NCBI RefSeq assembly: GCF_900099895.1
Contig: NZ_FNDY01000006.1
Coordinates: forward strand, 171,601-235,600
DNA length: 64,000 nt
Source of the DNA: Paenibacillus naphthalenovorans
Lineage (GTDB): Bacteria > Bacillota > Bacilli > Paenibacillales > NBRC-103111
Direction of reading: 5' to 3'
Shown here: one piece after another, positions 35,261 through 44,031 of the stretch
Layout: every line of letters begins with the position of its first letter
Numbering within the stretch: position 1 is the stretch's first letter
Made by a program: the position numbers and the translations under genes
The notes under the pieces: generated by a model
Told to the model about the DNA's origin: nothing
The model's input: the letters and a program-made list of their open reading frames with translations, nothing else
Database searches by the model: none

Positions 35261-35294
35261 AACGAAGCTGCGGAAAGGCGGCTTCGTTTTTTTT
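35261..35294 (+). terminator. Rho-independent terminator
   Basis: AACGAAGC (35261-35268) and GCTTCGTT (35281-35288), then a T-run. Confidence 0.8.
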
Positions 35295-35444
35295 AACGAA
35301 AAAGATAACACGTATCTTCAGCAAAAGCTTTGTTCAGAGTTTTTTTCTAAACCGTCGATTGAATCTGCTTGATTGTGGTTATATGCTGGCGGGAAATTCG
35401 GTATGATACAGTAGGGGAACTGATTAGGAGTAGGGGGCTTGCGC

Positions 35445-35921
35445 ATGAACCATTTCTTGTCGAAATTGAAGAAGGGGGCGAGCCGCGCGGCGGATAAAGC
35501 CCAACAGGCGATTGAAGTTACCAAAATTACAGCGCAAATTCATTCGAAGCGAAAACAGCTTGACCAAAATCTGTATCAAATCGGTTTAGAGGTATATGAA
35601 GCTTATAAGGCGGCGGATCTCAGCAAAGCGGAAAAAACAGTGCGCATGTATTCCAAGGAAAATCAATCCCTGGAGTTGCAGATCCGTCAATTGGAAGACC
35701 AGATCCGGCTGTTGAAGCACGAGAAGCAGTGTGCTTGCGGTCAATCCGTTAAGGAGGAAACCCGATTTTGCCCGAACTGCGGCGCACGCCTGGAAGCGTC
35801 GGAGGAGCCTTATCTGCCGCAGATCAAGCGGACACCGCTGCCTTATGTTCCGGACCGTCCCGAGAACAAAAGCGAATCGATCCGGCAGGATGTTACGCCA
35901 CGTAAGGAACCTCCGAAATGA
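35445..35921 (+). CDS. Coiled-coil protein with C-terminal zinc ribbon
   Basis: A 158-residue protein. A basic amphipathic N-terminus (FLSKLKKGASRAADKAQQAI) is followed by a long coiled coil (~20-90, ITAQIHSKRKQLDQNLYQIG through QIRQLEDQIRLLKHE) and a zinc ribbon CACGQSVKEETRFCPNCGARL at ~95-115, then a disordered Pro/Arg tail. This layout is frequent in Bacillales proteins of unknown function. GGGGG stands 7 bases before ATG 35445; the in-frame TTG 35439 is too close. Confidence 0.75.
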   Translation: MNHFLSKLKKGASRAADKAQQAIEVTKITAQIHSKRKQLDQNLYQIGLEVYEAYKAADLSKAEKTVRMYSKENQSLELQIRQLEDQIRLLKHEKQCACGQSVKEETRFCPNCGARLEASEEPYLPQIKRTPLPYVPDRPENKSESIRQDVTPRKEPPK

Positions 35922-35944
35922 TGTGAAGTTGAATATGAATGAAA

Positions 35945-35977
35945 AAGGAGCCCCAATCAGTAAGGGCTTCTTCTTGT
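35945..35977 (+). terminator. Terminator-like hairpin
   Basis: AAGGAGCCC (35945-35953) with GGGCTTCTT (35964-35972), one G-U pair, then CTTGTG. Confidence 0.5.
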
Positions 35978-36016
35978 GTAAAAGTGAAACGATATGTACT
36001 TAAAACAAAAAAACTC

Positions 36017-36046
36017 TTGTATTATTTATATTATCCATGATAGAAT
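36017..36046 (+). promoter_or_regulatory. Promoter of the antiporter leader
   Basis: TTGTAT (36017-36022), an 18-base spacer and TAGAAT (36041-36046). Confidence 0.45.
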
Positions 36047-36080
36047 ATAGAAGTGAAAAGAATATAAGCAGTACTTAGGT

Positions 36081-36127
36081 GGAGCCTGTCACAGACGATA
36101 TCAGTATGTCTGTACAGGCTCCTTTTG
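36081..36127 (+). terminator. Intrinsic terminator in the 5' leader of the antiporter gene (possible attenuator)
   Basis: GGAGCCTGT plus ACAGAC (36081-36096, one bulged C) pair with GTCTGT plus ACAGGCTCC (36108-36122), followed by TTTTG. It lies downstream of the promoter at 36017-36046 and 35 bases before the start codon, so it would cut the antiporter transcript short unless prevented. Confidence 0.6.
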
Positions 36128-36161
36128 TGCTGCAAATCCATTTTTAACGGGAGTGATAGGC

Positions 36162-37337
36162 TTGTTGTTTTTCTTTCAGTTGTTAATCATTTTGCTTTCC
36201 ACAAAGATTGCAGGGGATCTTTGTGTCAAGCTGGGTCAGCCGGCGGTGCTGGGGAAGCTCATCGTGGGTATCGTGATTGGGCCCGCTGTACTGGGATGGG
36301 TTCAAAATTCAGATATGCTGCAGGCGTTCAGTCAAATCGGGGTTTTACTATTGATGTTTATAGCCGGTCTGGAAACGGATGTTCAGGAGTTAAACCGTAA
36401 CCGGAATTCATCGGTTTCGGTAGCTGTCGGAGGCATTATTTTTCCTCTGATTGGGGGATATGCGGGAGGACAGCTCATGGGGCTTGGACAAGCCGAATCG
36501 TTGTTCCTGGGCCTGCTGTTCTCGGCAACTTCCGTCAGTATATCGGTGCAAACGCTTAAAGACCTGGGTCAATTGAAGAGCCGGGAGAGCGTTACCATCC
36601 TTGGCGCAGCTATCGTGGACGATATTCTGGTTGTCATTCTGCTCGCGTTCCTGATGAGCTTTTTCGTAGGCGGCGGAGATGTCAGCTTAGGGTTGCTGAT
36701 CGGCAAGAAAGTATTGTTTTTTGCCCTGATCCTTGTTCTGGGCTGGAAGGTCGTTCCATGGATCATGAAGCGGTTTGCGCCATTGCGTGTGTCGGAAACG
36801 GTCACAAGCGCAGCGTTGATTATTTGCTTCGGCTTTTCTTACCTTGCCGAATCGCTGCAAATTGCCGGCATTATCGGAGCGTTTGCGGCGGGTATTGCCA
36901 TCGCCCAAACGAATTTTAAGAAAGAAGTCGAGCACAAGCTGGAGCCGATTGCTTATGCGGTGTTTGTCCCTGTATTCTTTGTCAGTATCGGCGTTTCCGT
37001 CACATTCAACGGGATCATGGAGCAGCTGCCTCTCATTGCAGGACTTACTATCATGGCAGTGTTGACCAAGATCATAGGATGCGGCTTGGGCGCGCGTGTG
37101 ACCGGTTTCTCATGGAATTCTTCCATACGGATCGGCGCCGGAATGATATCCCGTGGAGAAGTGGCCTTGATTATTGCCGCCATCGGACTCGAAATGAATC
37201 TTCTTCCACAGGATTTCTTTACATCGGTTGTGATCGTCGTTATTCTGACTACCTTAATTACGCCTCCGCTTCTCAAGAAGCTGTTCGGCGAAAGGAAGGA
37301 ATTGGCAAGCAATAAAGGAGAGACGATGAGTGTGTAA
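36162..37337 (+). CDS. Cation:proton antiporter, CPA2 family (KefB/GerN-like)
   Basis: A membrane protein of about 391 residues with 12-13 hydrophobic helices. Family motifs include LCVKLGQPAVLGKLIVGIVI, GVLLLMFIAGLETDVQEL, ATSVSISVQTLKDLGQL, GAAIVDDILVVILLAFL (the Asp pair of the ion site) and MISRGEVALIIAAIGLEMN. It exchanges K+ or Na+ for H+. No TrkA-N (RCK) domain is attached. TTG 36162, 8 bases after GGGAG, is the best start; the GTG at 36153 overlaps that ribosome binding site. Expression is probably governed by the attenuator just upstream. Confidence 0.9.
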   Translation: MLFFFQLLIILLSTKIAGDLCVKLGQPAVLGKLIVGIVIGPAVLGWVQNSDMLQAFSQIGVLLLMFIAGLETDVQELNRNRNSSVSVAVGGIIFPLIGGYAGGQLMGLGQAESLFLGLLFSATSVSISVQTLKDLGQLKSRESVTILGAAIVDDILVVILLAFLMSFFVGGGDVSLGLLIGKKVLFFALILVLGWKVVPWIMKRFAPLRVSETVTSAALIICFGFSYLAESLQIAGIIGAFAAGIAIAQTNFKKEVEHKLEPIAYAVFVPVFFVSIGVSVTFNGIMEQLPLIAGLTIMAVLTKIIGCGLGARVTGFSWNSSIRIGAGMISRGEVALIIAAIGLEMNLLPQDFFTSVVIVVILTTLITPPLLKKLFGERKELASNKGETMSV

Positions 37338-37349
37338 GTGCGTCGGAGG

Positions 37350-38543
37350 CTATTTTGAAGTTTCCGTCTTTGGTCTCACGGAATCCATCACCTCCGAGGC
37401 ATTGAAAAGTCCGGATAACCGTTTGGCCTGACCCTTCAGGGCGATGCCGTCGATATGACGGCGATCCATCATGATACTGTCGGACTGAAAGCGGATATAA
37501 GGCTCCGGACCAACGGAGCACAGCATGGTAAAGCCGGAGTCCAGCAGCGCCTGGTACTTTGGATCACCGGGAAGCACACTGCTTCCATATGGATAAATAT
37601 AAACGGGGGTGGGGCCGATGAGTGATTCCACCTCATCCTTCCACCGTTGAGTGTCCTCAACAAAGCGGTCCAGACTGGTTTTCCTTGCATCCAAATGGCC
37701 CCAGCCGTGTGAGGCAAACGACCAGCCGTTGGCTTTCAGCGCTTCAACTACCGTCAGCGCCTTCTGCGCTTCCATTTCGAAGCCGGGGGTGTTTCTATTT
37801 TGCGTACGATAGCCGAGGATGCCTTCGTAACCCGTTAATGCTATAACCCCCTTAGCTCCGTCCAGGGAAAAATCGGGGTGAGCTTTGACAAATTCGTCCA
37901 CGATGGGAACAATTTCATTATCATAGTCTATATGCGTTTGGCCGCTTCTCGTTGATTCCGCAGCAATCCGTCCCTGACCGTCGACGACAAGCCTGCTTAC
38001 ATTACCGTTCCGAATCATATATTCATAATAATTTAGATCATCCACCGATAAGATCAGAGGTTTTTTACCCTCCGGCACCAGCAGCTCCTTCCGGGATACG
38101 CTTCGGATCCCTTGATCGTCTCGGGTTTCATAAAGTGACCGGATGTCAATCAGCACATATCCTCTTTGGTATAACTGTTCGAGAATCGCTTTAAATTCTT
38201 TGACGGTAACGAACCAGTCATCGTAGCCCCGGGACATCGAATCTCCATCGAACGCCAGCTCGGGGTAAGCAATCAAAGGATGGAAAAAGATATGCTCCAC
38301 CGGACCATGATAGGGTACGCGTTGGGGCGCCTTTACCTCGGGAACGGGCTGTGTAGCAGGAGGCGGAACCGGTTGGACTTCATTGCCGGAGGGGCTGTTT
38401 GGAGCGGAGCCGGCTTGTTGGCTTGGCGGCGTCGGCGGTTGCTCCGCGTCTGATCTTGTGAACACTCCGGGCCCGAGCCATACGGATATGGACAACAGTG
38501 CTGCGCCCGCGATCGCGATGGCAATTGCTGTTCCCGTTTTCAT
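37350..38543 (-). CDS. Polysaccharide-deacetylase-like secreted or membrane-anchored protein
   Basis: A 397-residue protein with an N-terminal membrane anchor or signal peptide (GTAIAIAIAGAALLSISVWL), a Pro/Ser/Gln-rich linker (~35-75) and a C-terminal NodB-like domain. It carries ILSVDDLNYY (Asp pair) and FASHGWGHLD (H-x3-H metal site), with VYIYPYGSSV as a later motif. Such proteins deacetylate GlcNAc polymers or peptidoglycan outside the cell. The NodB part contains inserts, and conservation is moderate, so activity is uncertain. GGAGGTG precedes the start. Confidence 0.8.
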   Translation of the reverse strand: MKTGTAIAIAIAGAALLSISVWLGPGVFTRSDAEQPPTPPSQQAGSAPNSPSGNEVQPVPPPATQPVPEVKAPQRVPYHGPVEHIFFHPLIAYPELAFDGDSMSRGYDDWFVTVKEFKAILEQLYQRGYVLIDIRSLYETRDDQGIRSVSRKELLVPEGKKPLILSVDDLNYYEYMIRNGNVSRLVVDGQGRIAAESTRSGQTHIDYDNEIVPIVDEFVKAHPDFSLDGAKGVIALTGYEGILGYRTQNRNTPGFEMEAQKALTVVEALKANGWSFASHGWGHLDARKTSLDRFVEDTQRWKDEVESLIGPTPVYIYPYGSSVLPGDPKYQALLDSGFTMLCSVGPEPYIRFQSDSIMMDRRHIDGIALKGQAKRLSGLFNASEVMDSVRPKTETSK

Positions 38544-38598
38544 CTTCTTTCACCTCCTTCCAAGGCGGATGCGTGATGATTTTGAATATTAGACGATC

Positions 38599-38620
38599 TT
38601 GGTTCACCCTTGGTTCACCC
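38599..38620. repeat. 11-bp tandem direct repeat
   Basis: TTGGTTCACCC occurs twice without gap in the 318-bp intergenic region before the aldo/keto reductase; the rest of that gap holds no supported feature. It may be a regulator site or chance. Confidence 0.6.
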
Positions 38621-38861
38621 GTTGGAAGGCAAAAAGCGGTGAAGGTATTCCGGTCTTTTATGGTATGATGTAAACAGGCGCAAGCCGGAGATGGAGCCCT
38701 CAATGACGAATACATAACCCGGGAGCGCTTTTGAACTCATGGATTGGAATTGTGCAGTTTTGCGGATGAACACGTTGAACGTAAACCAATGTGCGCTGAA
38801 TGCATAGAAGGCGGATTCTGTCGGCCGATGCCTTTGGCTCATGAAGAGGAGGGAAGGTTAG

Positions 38862-39842
38862 ATGCAATACCGTACATTAGGTAAAACAGGAATGAAAGTA
38901 TCCAGTCTTTGCTTCGGCACAATGTCCTTCGGAGGTGCAGCCGACGAGGCAGCCTCTATGGCCATGTTCCGAAGATGCCGGGAGGTAGGCATAAATTTCT
39001 TCGATTGCGCCGATGTGTATAATAAAGGGCTTGCAGAAGAAATATTGGGCAAGTGCATTGCCGGAATCCGCAATGATGTCATTCTTACCAGCAAAGTTCA
39101 CGGGAAGACCGGAGAGGGCATCAATGACCGGGGCTTGTCACGCAGGCACATCATGCTTGCGGTAGAGGAAAGCTTGAAGCGGCTCGGAACGGACCGGATC
39201 GAATTGTATTTCGTTCACGCTTTCGATTCGGAAGTGGATATGGAAGAGATTTTGCGGGCTATGGACGATCTTCAGCGGCAGGGAAAAATACTGCATCCGG
39301 CAGTCAGCAACTGGGCGGCTTGGCAGATCGCGAAGGCGCTTGGGATTTCAGCCAGGGAAAGCCTTGCCCGGTTTGAATGCATTCAACCGATGTACAACCT
39401 GGTGAAACGTCAGGCGGAGGTCGAAATTTTGCCGATGGCTCAATCCGAGCGGATGGGCGTCATCTCCTACAGCCCTCTGGGAGGCGGACTGTTGACAGGG
39501 AAATACGGTGTCGGCCGAAAGCCTGAACTGGGGCGGCTCGTTGAGCAGGCGAATTACAAGCTTCGTTATGCCGATGCAGGCTATTACGAGACGGCGGACC
39601 GCTTCACCCGGTACGCGGATGAGCATGGCGTTCATCCGGTTTCATTAGCGGTGGCATGGGTCATGTCTCATCCCGGGATCACGGCCCCGATCATTGGCGC
39701 CCGCAGTGTTGAACAGTTGGAGCCCTCGCTTGGAGCGCTGAACATAGACATGACTCCGGAGTGGAGAAAGGAGATTTCCGCACTATCTCCTGAACCCCCA
39801 TTGGCGACAGACCGATCCGAGGAAGCTGCCCATTCAAGATGA
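38862..39842 (+). CDS. Aldo/keto reductase
   Basis: An NADPH-dependent carbonyl reductase of the YajO/IolS-like group, 326 residues, TIM barrel. The catalytic tetrad is visible: Asp and Tyr in FFDCADVYNKG, Lys in ILTSKVHGK and His in LYFVHAFDS. The cofactor region at the C-terminus reads ITAPIIGARSVEQLEPSLGA. GGAGGGAAGG precedes ATG 38862. Substrate unknown. Confidence 0.93.
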   Translation: MQYRTLGKTGMKVSSLCFGTMSFGGAADEAASMAMFRRCREVGINFFDCADVYNKGLAEEILGKCIAGIRNDVILTSKVHGKTGEGINDRGLSRRHIMLAVEESLKRLGTDRIELYFVHAFDSEVDMEEILRAMDDLQRQGKILHPAVSNWAAWQIAKALGISARESLARFECIQPMYNLVKRQAEVEILPMAQSERMGVISYSPLGGGLLTGKYGVGRKPELGRLVEQANYKLRYADAGYYETADRFTRYADEHGVHPVSLAVAWVMSHPGITAPIIGARSVEQLEPSLGALNIDMTPEWRKEISALSPEPPLATDRSEEAAHSR

Positions 39843-40038
39843 AACCGGATGCTGAAGAGGGACGGGCACGTCAGAGGCGGCATAAGCAGTGAACATCCGG
39901 GATTCTCATATTGATCATGGCGCTCTATAGCTTACTGATAAAAATTGACAAAATTGTGGCAATGCCTGGAACGAACAGGTATAATTATAGATAAGAATAG
40001 AAGAGACGTTTAACCTTATTCAGGCCGAGAGTTCGCTC

Positions 40039-40066
40039 TTGTATTTTCACCATAGGATGCTATAAT
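40039..40066 (+). promoter_or_regulatory. Promoter of the riboswitch-controlled cheY-like gene
   Basis: TTGTAT (40039-40044), a 16-base spacer and TATAAT (40061-40066). Transcription would start near 40073, just before the riboswitch. Confidence 0.65.
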
Positions 40067-40080
40067 ACATTTGATTATCG

Positions 40081-40166
40081 GTTCACTCGACTAAGGCAAC
40101 CCTGGTGAAAGTCAAGGACGCAATGCTAAAGGGACTAATGTGCAAACTACGTCAGCCAGTTGCCGA
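40081..40166 (+). promoter_or_regulatory. Cyclic-di-GMP-I (GEMM) riboswitch aptamer
   Basis: The sequence has the conserved layout of class I c-di-GMP riboswitches. GGCAAC (40095-40100) and GTTGCC (40159-40164) close the helix, a GAAA tetraloop lies at 40107-40110, the strongly conserved GGACGCAA stands at 40116-40123, and CAGCCAGTTGCCG ends the element. It lies 190 bp before a CheY-like gene and directly before a terminator, so ligand binding probably controls read-through. Confidence 0.9.
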
Positions 40167-40192
40167 AGGACCGGAGGAAATCGTCTGATACG

Positions 40193-40226
40193 GGCCTCCT
40201 TTACGGCAAACGGGAGGTCTTTTTTT
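40193..40226 (+). terminator. Riboswitch expression platform: intrinsic terminator
   Basis: GGCCTCC (40193-40199) pairs with GGAGGTC (40213-40219, one G-U) and is followed by seven T. GGAGG at 40173-40177, just after the aptamer, can pair with CCTCC of the terminator stem and act as antiterminator. Confidence 0.8.
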
Positions 40227-40355
40227 AGTGACCCGGCATCTCATCTCAAGTTTTTTCGAGTGTTACAAATCAGCTTGACTGATCACTTGCCATTATAGGA
40301 CCGTGCTGCCACTTATCCTTGCGTACATACATCATACAAGTGGGGGTAATCCGGC

Positions 40356-40718
40356 GTGAAAAAAATTATTATCGTAGACGATTCTTTATTTATGCGTATG
40401 ATTCTCAAAAATTCCCTGATCGAATTTGGGTATGAAATCGTGGCGGAGGCAAGCAACGGGCTGGAGGCCCTGACGCTTTATTCCGAGCTTAAACCGGATC
40501 TGGTTACGCTGGACATAACCATGCCGGAGATGGACGGCCTTACGGCGCTGAAGGAAATCAAGACGATGGACCCGGATGCCAAAGTCATCATGGTGTCGGC
40601 GATGGGGCAGCAGGCGCTTTTGATTCGTGCGGTTTCTATGGGGGCCATCGATTTTATCGTCAAGCCCTTCAGCAAAGACCGTGTAAGGGAGGCATTATTG
40701 AAGGCTTTTGCCGGATGA
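40356..40718 (+). CDS. Single-domain response regulator (CheY-like)
   Basis: A 120-residue receiver domain without output domain. The acidic pocket is IIIVDDS (residues 8-9), the phosphorylated Asp lies in VTLDITMPEMDGL (~53), the switch Ser in VMVSAMGQ (~83) and the Lys in FIVKPFSKDR (~103). The layout resembles CheY, which carries the chemotaxis signal to the flagellar switch; a stand-alone sporulation or phosphorelay role is also possible. Transcription is led by the c-di-GMP-I riboswitch. No kinase is adjacent. Confidence 0.92.
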   Translation: MKKIIIVDDSLFMRMILKNSLIEFGYEIVAEASNGLEALTLYSELKPDLVTLDITMPEMDGLTALKEIKTMDPDAKVIMVSAMGQQALLIRAVSMGAIDFIVKPFSKDRVREALLKAFAG

Positions 40719-40818
40719 ACCGGCCGGTTTTTCAAATAGGCGTTGGGTATGGGATGGAAAGTTTACGGTCCGCCTTTGAAATCGTGAAAGATGAGGGGTG
40801 GGGCTAGCGCACCCATGA

Positions 40819-40855
40819 ACCGTCCGATGATCTTGCGGACGTTTTTCTTTTTTTG
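40819..40855 (+). terminator. Rho-independent terminator after the cheY-like gene
   Basis: CGTCCG (40821-40826) and CGGACG (40836-40841) followed by TTTTTCTTTTTTT. Confidence 0.7.
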
Positions 40856-40941
40856 AGTTTATGGCGGGTTCTTTGTTACAATGTACATACGATGCTTGTC
40901 CTAAAGGAACCCGATTCCCATACCAAGGAGGAGTAACCATT

Positions 40942-41634
40942 ATGGAAATTCGCTATCATGGGCATTCTTGCGTGCAACTCAGTCACGAAGGACACTCTCT
41001 GATCATTGATCCGTTTATTTCCGGCAATCCTTTGGCAGCTACCAATCCGGAGGATATCAAAGTGGAGCACATCCTGCTTACCCACGCACATCCGGACCAT
41101 ATTCTGGATACCGTGCCGATCGCAAAAAACAATGATGCCACCGTCGTTGCCACCTTCGAGCTGGCAACGTATATGAGCTGGCAGGGAGCGAAGACGTTTG
41201 CTATGAACATTGGCGGCCGTACCTCTCTGGGCTATGCGGAGATCGAGATGATCCAGGCTTTTCACAGCTCCGGCATCGTGCTCGAAGAAGAGAAGAAGAT
41301 CATCTATGGAGGCATGCCGGGCGGCTTTATCATCCGGTGGAACGGTTTGACGCTTCTTCACAGCGGGGATACCTCACTGTTCTCCGACATGAAGCTCATT
41401 GGCGAGCGCAACCAAATTGATGTGGCGTTTCTGCCGATCGGCGACGTGTTTACGATGGGACCTCAGGATGCGGCTCTTGCTGCAGAATGGCTGAAGGCCA
41501 AGACCGTCGTGCCGCTGCATTTCAATACGTTCCCGCCGATCAGGCAGAATGCGCAAGCGTTCGCCGACAGCCTCACGTCAAAAGGGATTACCAGCAAAGC
41601 TTTGCGGCCGGGTGAAGTTTGGACGCTTTCATAG
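40942..41634 (+). CDS. Metal-dependent hydrolase, UPF0173 family
   Basis: A 230-residue metallo-beta-lactamase-fold protein starting [20 protein letters not shown]. It has the metal motif [13 protein letters not shown] (H-x-H-x-D-H), FHSSGIV (His), [10 protein letters not shown] (Asp) and [11 protein letters not shown] (His). The UPF0173 family has no firmly known substrate. GGAGGAG precedes ATG 40942; the frame upstream to 40861 is not coding. The GNAT gene follows after 17 bp. Confidence 0.9.
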   Translation: MEIRYHGHSCVQLSHEGHSLIIDPFISGNPLAATNPEDIKVEHILLTHAHPDHILDTVPIAKNNDATVVATFELATYMSWQGAKTFAMNIGGRTSLGYAEIEMIQAFHSSGIVLEEEKKIIYGGMPGGFIIRWNGLTLLHSGDTSLFSDMKLIGERNQIDVAFLPIGDVFTMGPQDAALAAEWLKAKTVVPLHFNTFPPIRQNAQAFADSLTSKGITSKALRPGEVWTLS

Positions 41635-41651
41635 ACCCGGGAGGTTTCGGC

Positions 41652-42101
41652 TTGAATCTGAACATTATACCCGTACATACGGAGGAGCAGCTGAATGACT
41701 GCTTTTCCGTTCGCATGAACGTTTTTGTACAAGAGCAGCAGGTTCCGCCTGACCTTGAAATGGATGAGTTCGACGTCTCATGGTCGGCGTGCCGGCATTT
41801 TCTCGCGGCGGACGGCGAGAAGCCGGTCGGGACTGCACGCTGGCGGATGTATGACTCCCGGACGGCGAAGCTCCAGCGGATCGCGGTGCTTGCTCCTTAT
41901 CGCGGTCGGGGGATCGGCCGCCTGCTCATCCAGGCGATGGAGGAGGATATCCGGTCGCAAGGTGTGCCTGCGGTCATCCTGGATGCACAGACACAGGCAG
42001 AGCCATTTTACCGCAAGCTGGGCTATGAAACGATCTCTCCCGAACCTTTTCTTGACGCGGGCATATGGCACGTGCGCATGCGCAAGCAGTTGACCGGTTA
42101 A
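41652..42101 (+). CDS. GNAT-family N-acetyltransferase
   Basis: A 149-residue acetyltransferase of the ElaA/YjcF type. It has an N-terminal VRMNVFVQEQQVPPDLEMDE (typical of this subgroup), the CoA-binding motif RIAVLAPYRGRGIGRLLIQA and a late EPFYRKLGYETIS. The substrate is unknown. TTG 41652 stands 7 bases after GGGAGG and gives the family N-terminus; the frame is open further upstream into the preceding gene. Confidence 0.88.
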   Translation: MNLNIIPVHTEEQLNDCFSVRMNVFVQEQQVPPDLEMDEFDVSWSACRHFLAADGEKPVGTARWRMYDSRTAKLQRIAVLAPYRGRGIGRLLIQAMEEDIRSQGVPAVILDAQTQAEPFYRKLGYETISPEPFLDAGIWHVRMRKQLTG

Positions 42102-42270
42102 GGCTGAGAAGTCCCAAAAGTGGATATCATTTACTATATCGTGTACTCTGTATTCTGTAAGCTTCCGCTCCATTGACGCGGCGGCTTTTTATTTTTTCCT
42201 TACGATCTGTCGTGGATTAGGCTCGTCGGCAGGCTGCAATGTTTTTACGCAAAGGGGGCTGCGGGAGAGT

Positions 42271-44031
42271 ATGAAAAAGGTGATTCCTAAAATTCCGGCC
42301 AGAGAATATGCTGGCTTGCTGCGCCAGTATCTGAAACCGCAGATGAAAAGCATGGCCGTTCTTGCGGTGCTGCTGTTAAGCGGCATCGTGATGCAGCTCG
42401 TCAATCCGCAAATCATCCGCTACTTTATCGATACGGCGCAATGGCAGGAGAGCAGCAGGCCGCTGGTCTTTGCCGCCGTGTTATTTATTGGCGTTACCTT
42501 GGTGCAGCAAGCCGTGGCGGTTGGGGCGTCCTATGTGGGGGCCAACGTTGGTTGGATTGCAACGAACCAATTGCGCGAGGCCGTGGCGGCGCACTGTTTG
42601 AAGCTGGATATGTCGTTTCACAAGTCGCAAACCTCCGGAGCCATCATTGAGCGGGTAGATGGGGATATCAACAATTTGTCCAATTTTTTCTCCAATTTCG
42701 TGATCATGCTGGTAAGCAATGTCGTGCTGATTGCAGGCATGCTGGTGCTGCTGTTCCGGGAAGGCTGGCTGATCGGCACGGGGATGCTTTTTTTTGTGGT
42801 TTTTGCCATTGCCGCTATCCAGTATATCCGTAAATTTGCAGTGCCCCACTGGGGGAAGCTCAGGCAGATGAGCGCCTCATTTTACGGTTTCCTTAGTGAG
42901 CATCTGGAAGGTACGGAGGACACGCGCGCCAGCGGAGCGACAGGGTATGTGATGCATCGTTTTCATCTTCTGCTGCGCGAATGGCTGCCGATCCGTATTC
43001 GGGCGTATCTCGGCTGGGCTTCTATGTGGATTACGACGCTGCTCGTGTTTACGATCGGAAACGCGGTAGCGTTGGGCATCAGCTATTATTTGTGGCGCCA
43101 GGGCTCGATTACGATCGGAACGGTGTATATGATTTTTTACTATACCGAGCTGATGGCCAAACCGATTGAGCAGATTCGGACGCAAATGGAGGACCTGCAA
43201 AAAGCCGATGCCAGCATTGTACGCATACGCGAACTGCTGCAGACGCAATCACTGATTCAAGACGGCAGGGGCGCCGCTCTGCCGGAAGGGCCGCTATCCG
43301 TTGAATTCGACCGTGTCGGATTCGGATACGATGCGGAGACCGCAACGCTGGAGGATGTGAGCTTCCGCCTCGAGCAGGGTCAGGTGTTAGGGCTTCTGGG
43401 CAGAACAGGCAGCGGCAAAACCACGCTGGCCCGGCTGCTGCTGCGCTTTTACGATCCGGGGCAAGGACGGATTGCGATCGGGGGGATTGATATTCGGGAG
43501 ACCAAGCTTCATGAGCTGCGGGACCGTGTCGGGATGGTGACGCAAAATATCGAGATTTTTCAAGGGACGGTACGCGATAATTTGACGTTCTATGATGAAT
43601 CGGTGAACGACGGGAGAATCGAACAGGTGCTCCGGGAGCTGGGCTTGGCATCATGGCTTCGCTCGCTGCCTCACGGCCTGGATACCATGCTGGAGTCCGG
43701 GGGAGGAGGCTTGTCGGCCGGAGAGGCTCAACTGCTGTCGTTCGCCAGGGTGTTTTTACGCGATCCGGGTCTTGTTATTCTTGACGAAGCTTCGTCAAGG
43801 CTGGATCCGGCAACCGAACAGCGGATCGAACAAGCGATGAACCGTCTGCTTCTCGGCCGCACCTGCATTATCATTGCGCATCGGCTAACGACGGTTCAAA
43901 GAGCCGACCGGATTCTGATACTGGATAATGGGCGTGTTGCAGAGCAAGGGGAACGGGTAAGGCTGGCTGCTGACCCTCATTCCCGTTACAGCCGAATGCT
44001 GCAGTTGGGAATGGAGGAGATGCTGGCATGA
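42271..44031 (+). CDS. ABC exporter subunit 1 (permease-ATPase, heterodimeric)
   Basis: Half of a type IV (multidrug/lipid) ABC exporter, 586 residues. The N-terminal six-helix domain (~25-310) includes FHKSQTSGAIIERVDGDINN; the ATPase (~345-586) has Walker A GRTGSGKTTLA, Q-loop VTQNIEIFQG, a degenerate signature GLSAGEAQLLSFAR, an intact Walker B VILDEASSRLD with catalytic Glu, and H-loop IAHRLTT. Its stop overlaps the start of the second subunit gene (ATGA 44028-44031). Substrate unknown. Confidence 0.92.
   Translation: MKKVIPKIPAREYAGLLRQYLKPQMKSMAVLAVLLLSGIVMQLVNPQIIRYFIDTAQWQESSRPLVFAAVLFIGVTLVQQAVAVGASYVGANVGWIATNQLREAVAAHCLKLDMSFHKSQTSGAIIERVDGDINNLSNFFSNFVIMLVSNVVLIAGMLVLLFREGWLIGTGMLFFVVFAIAAIQYIRKFAVPHWGKLRQMSASFYGFLSEHLEGTEDTRASGATGYVMHRFHLLLREWLPIRIRAYLGWASMWITTLLVFTIGNAVALGISYYLWRQGSITIGTVYMIFYYTELMAKPIEQIRTQMEDLQKADASIVRIRELLQTQSLIQDGRGAALPEGPLSVEFDRVGFGYDAETATLEDVSFRLEQGQVLGLLGRTGSGKTTLARLLLRFYDPGQGRIAIGGIDIRETKLHELRDRVGMVTQNIEIFQGTVRDNLTFYDESVNDGRIEQVLRELGLASWLRSLPHGLDTMLESGGGGLSAGEAQLLSFARVFLRDPGLVILDEASSRLDPATEQRIEQAMNRLLLGRTCIIIAHRLTTVQRADRILILDNGRVAEQGERVRLAADPHSRYSRMLQLGMEEMLA

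Noticed and set aside
38700..38900. Cysteine-containing frame (MCAECIEGGFCRPMP) running into the aldo/keto reductase start
   Set aside because: No start codon with a ribosome binding site and extensive overlap with a certain gene; treated as chance.
39945..39985. TTGACA...TATAAT pair upstream of the riboswitch as a promoter
   Set aside because: The spacer is 29 bases, too long for sigma-A; the TTGTAT-16-TATAAT pair at 40039-40066 fits better.
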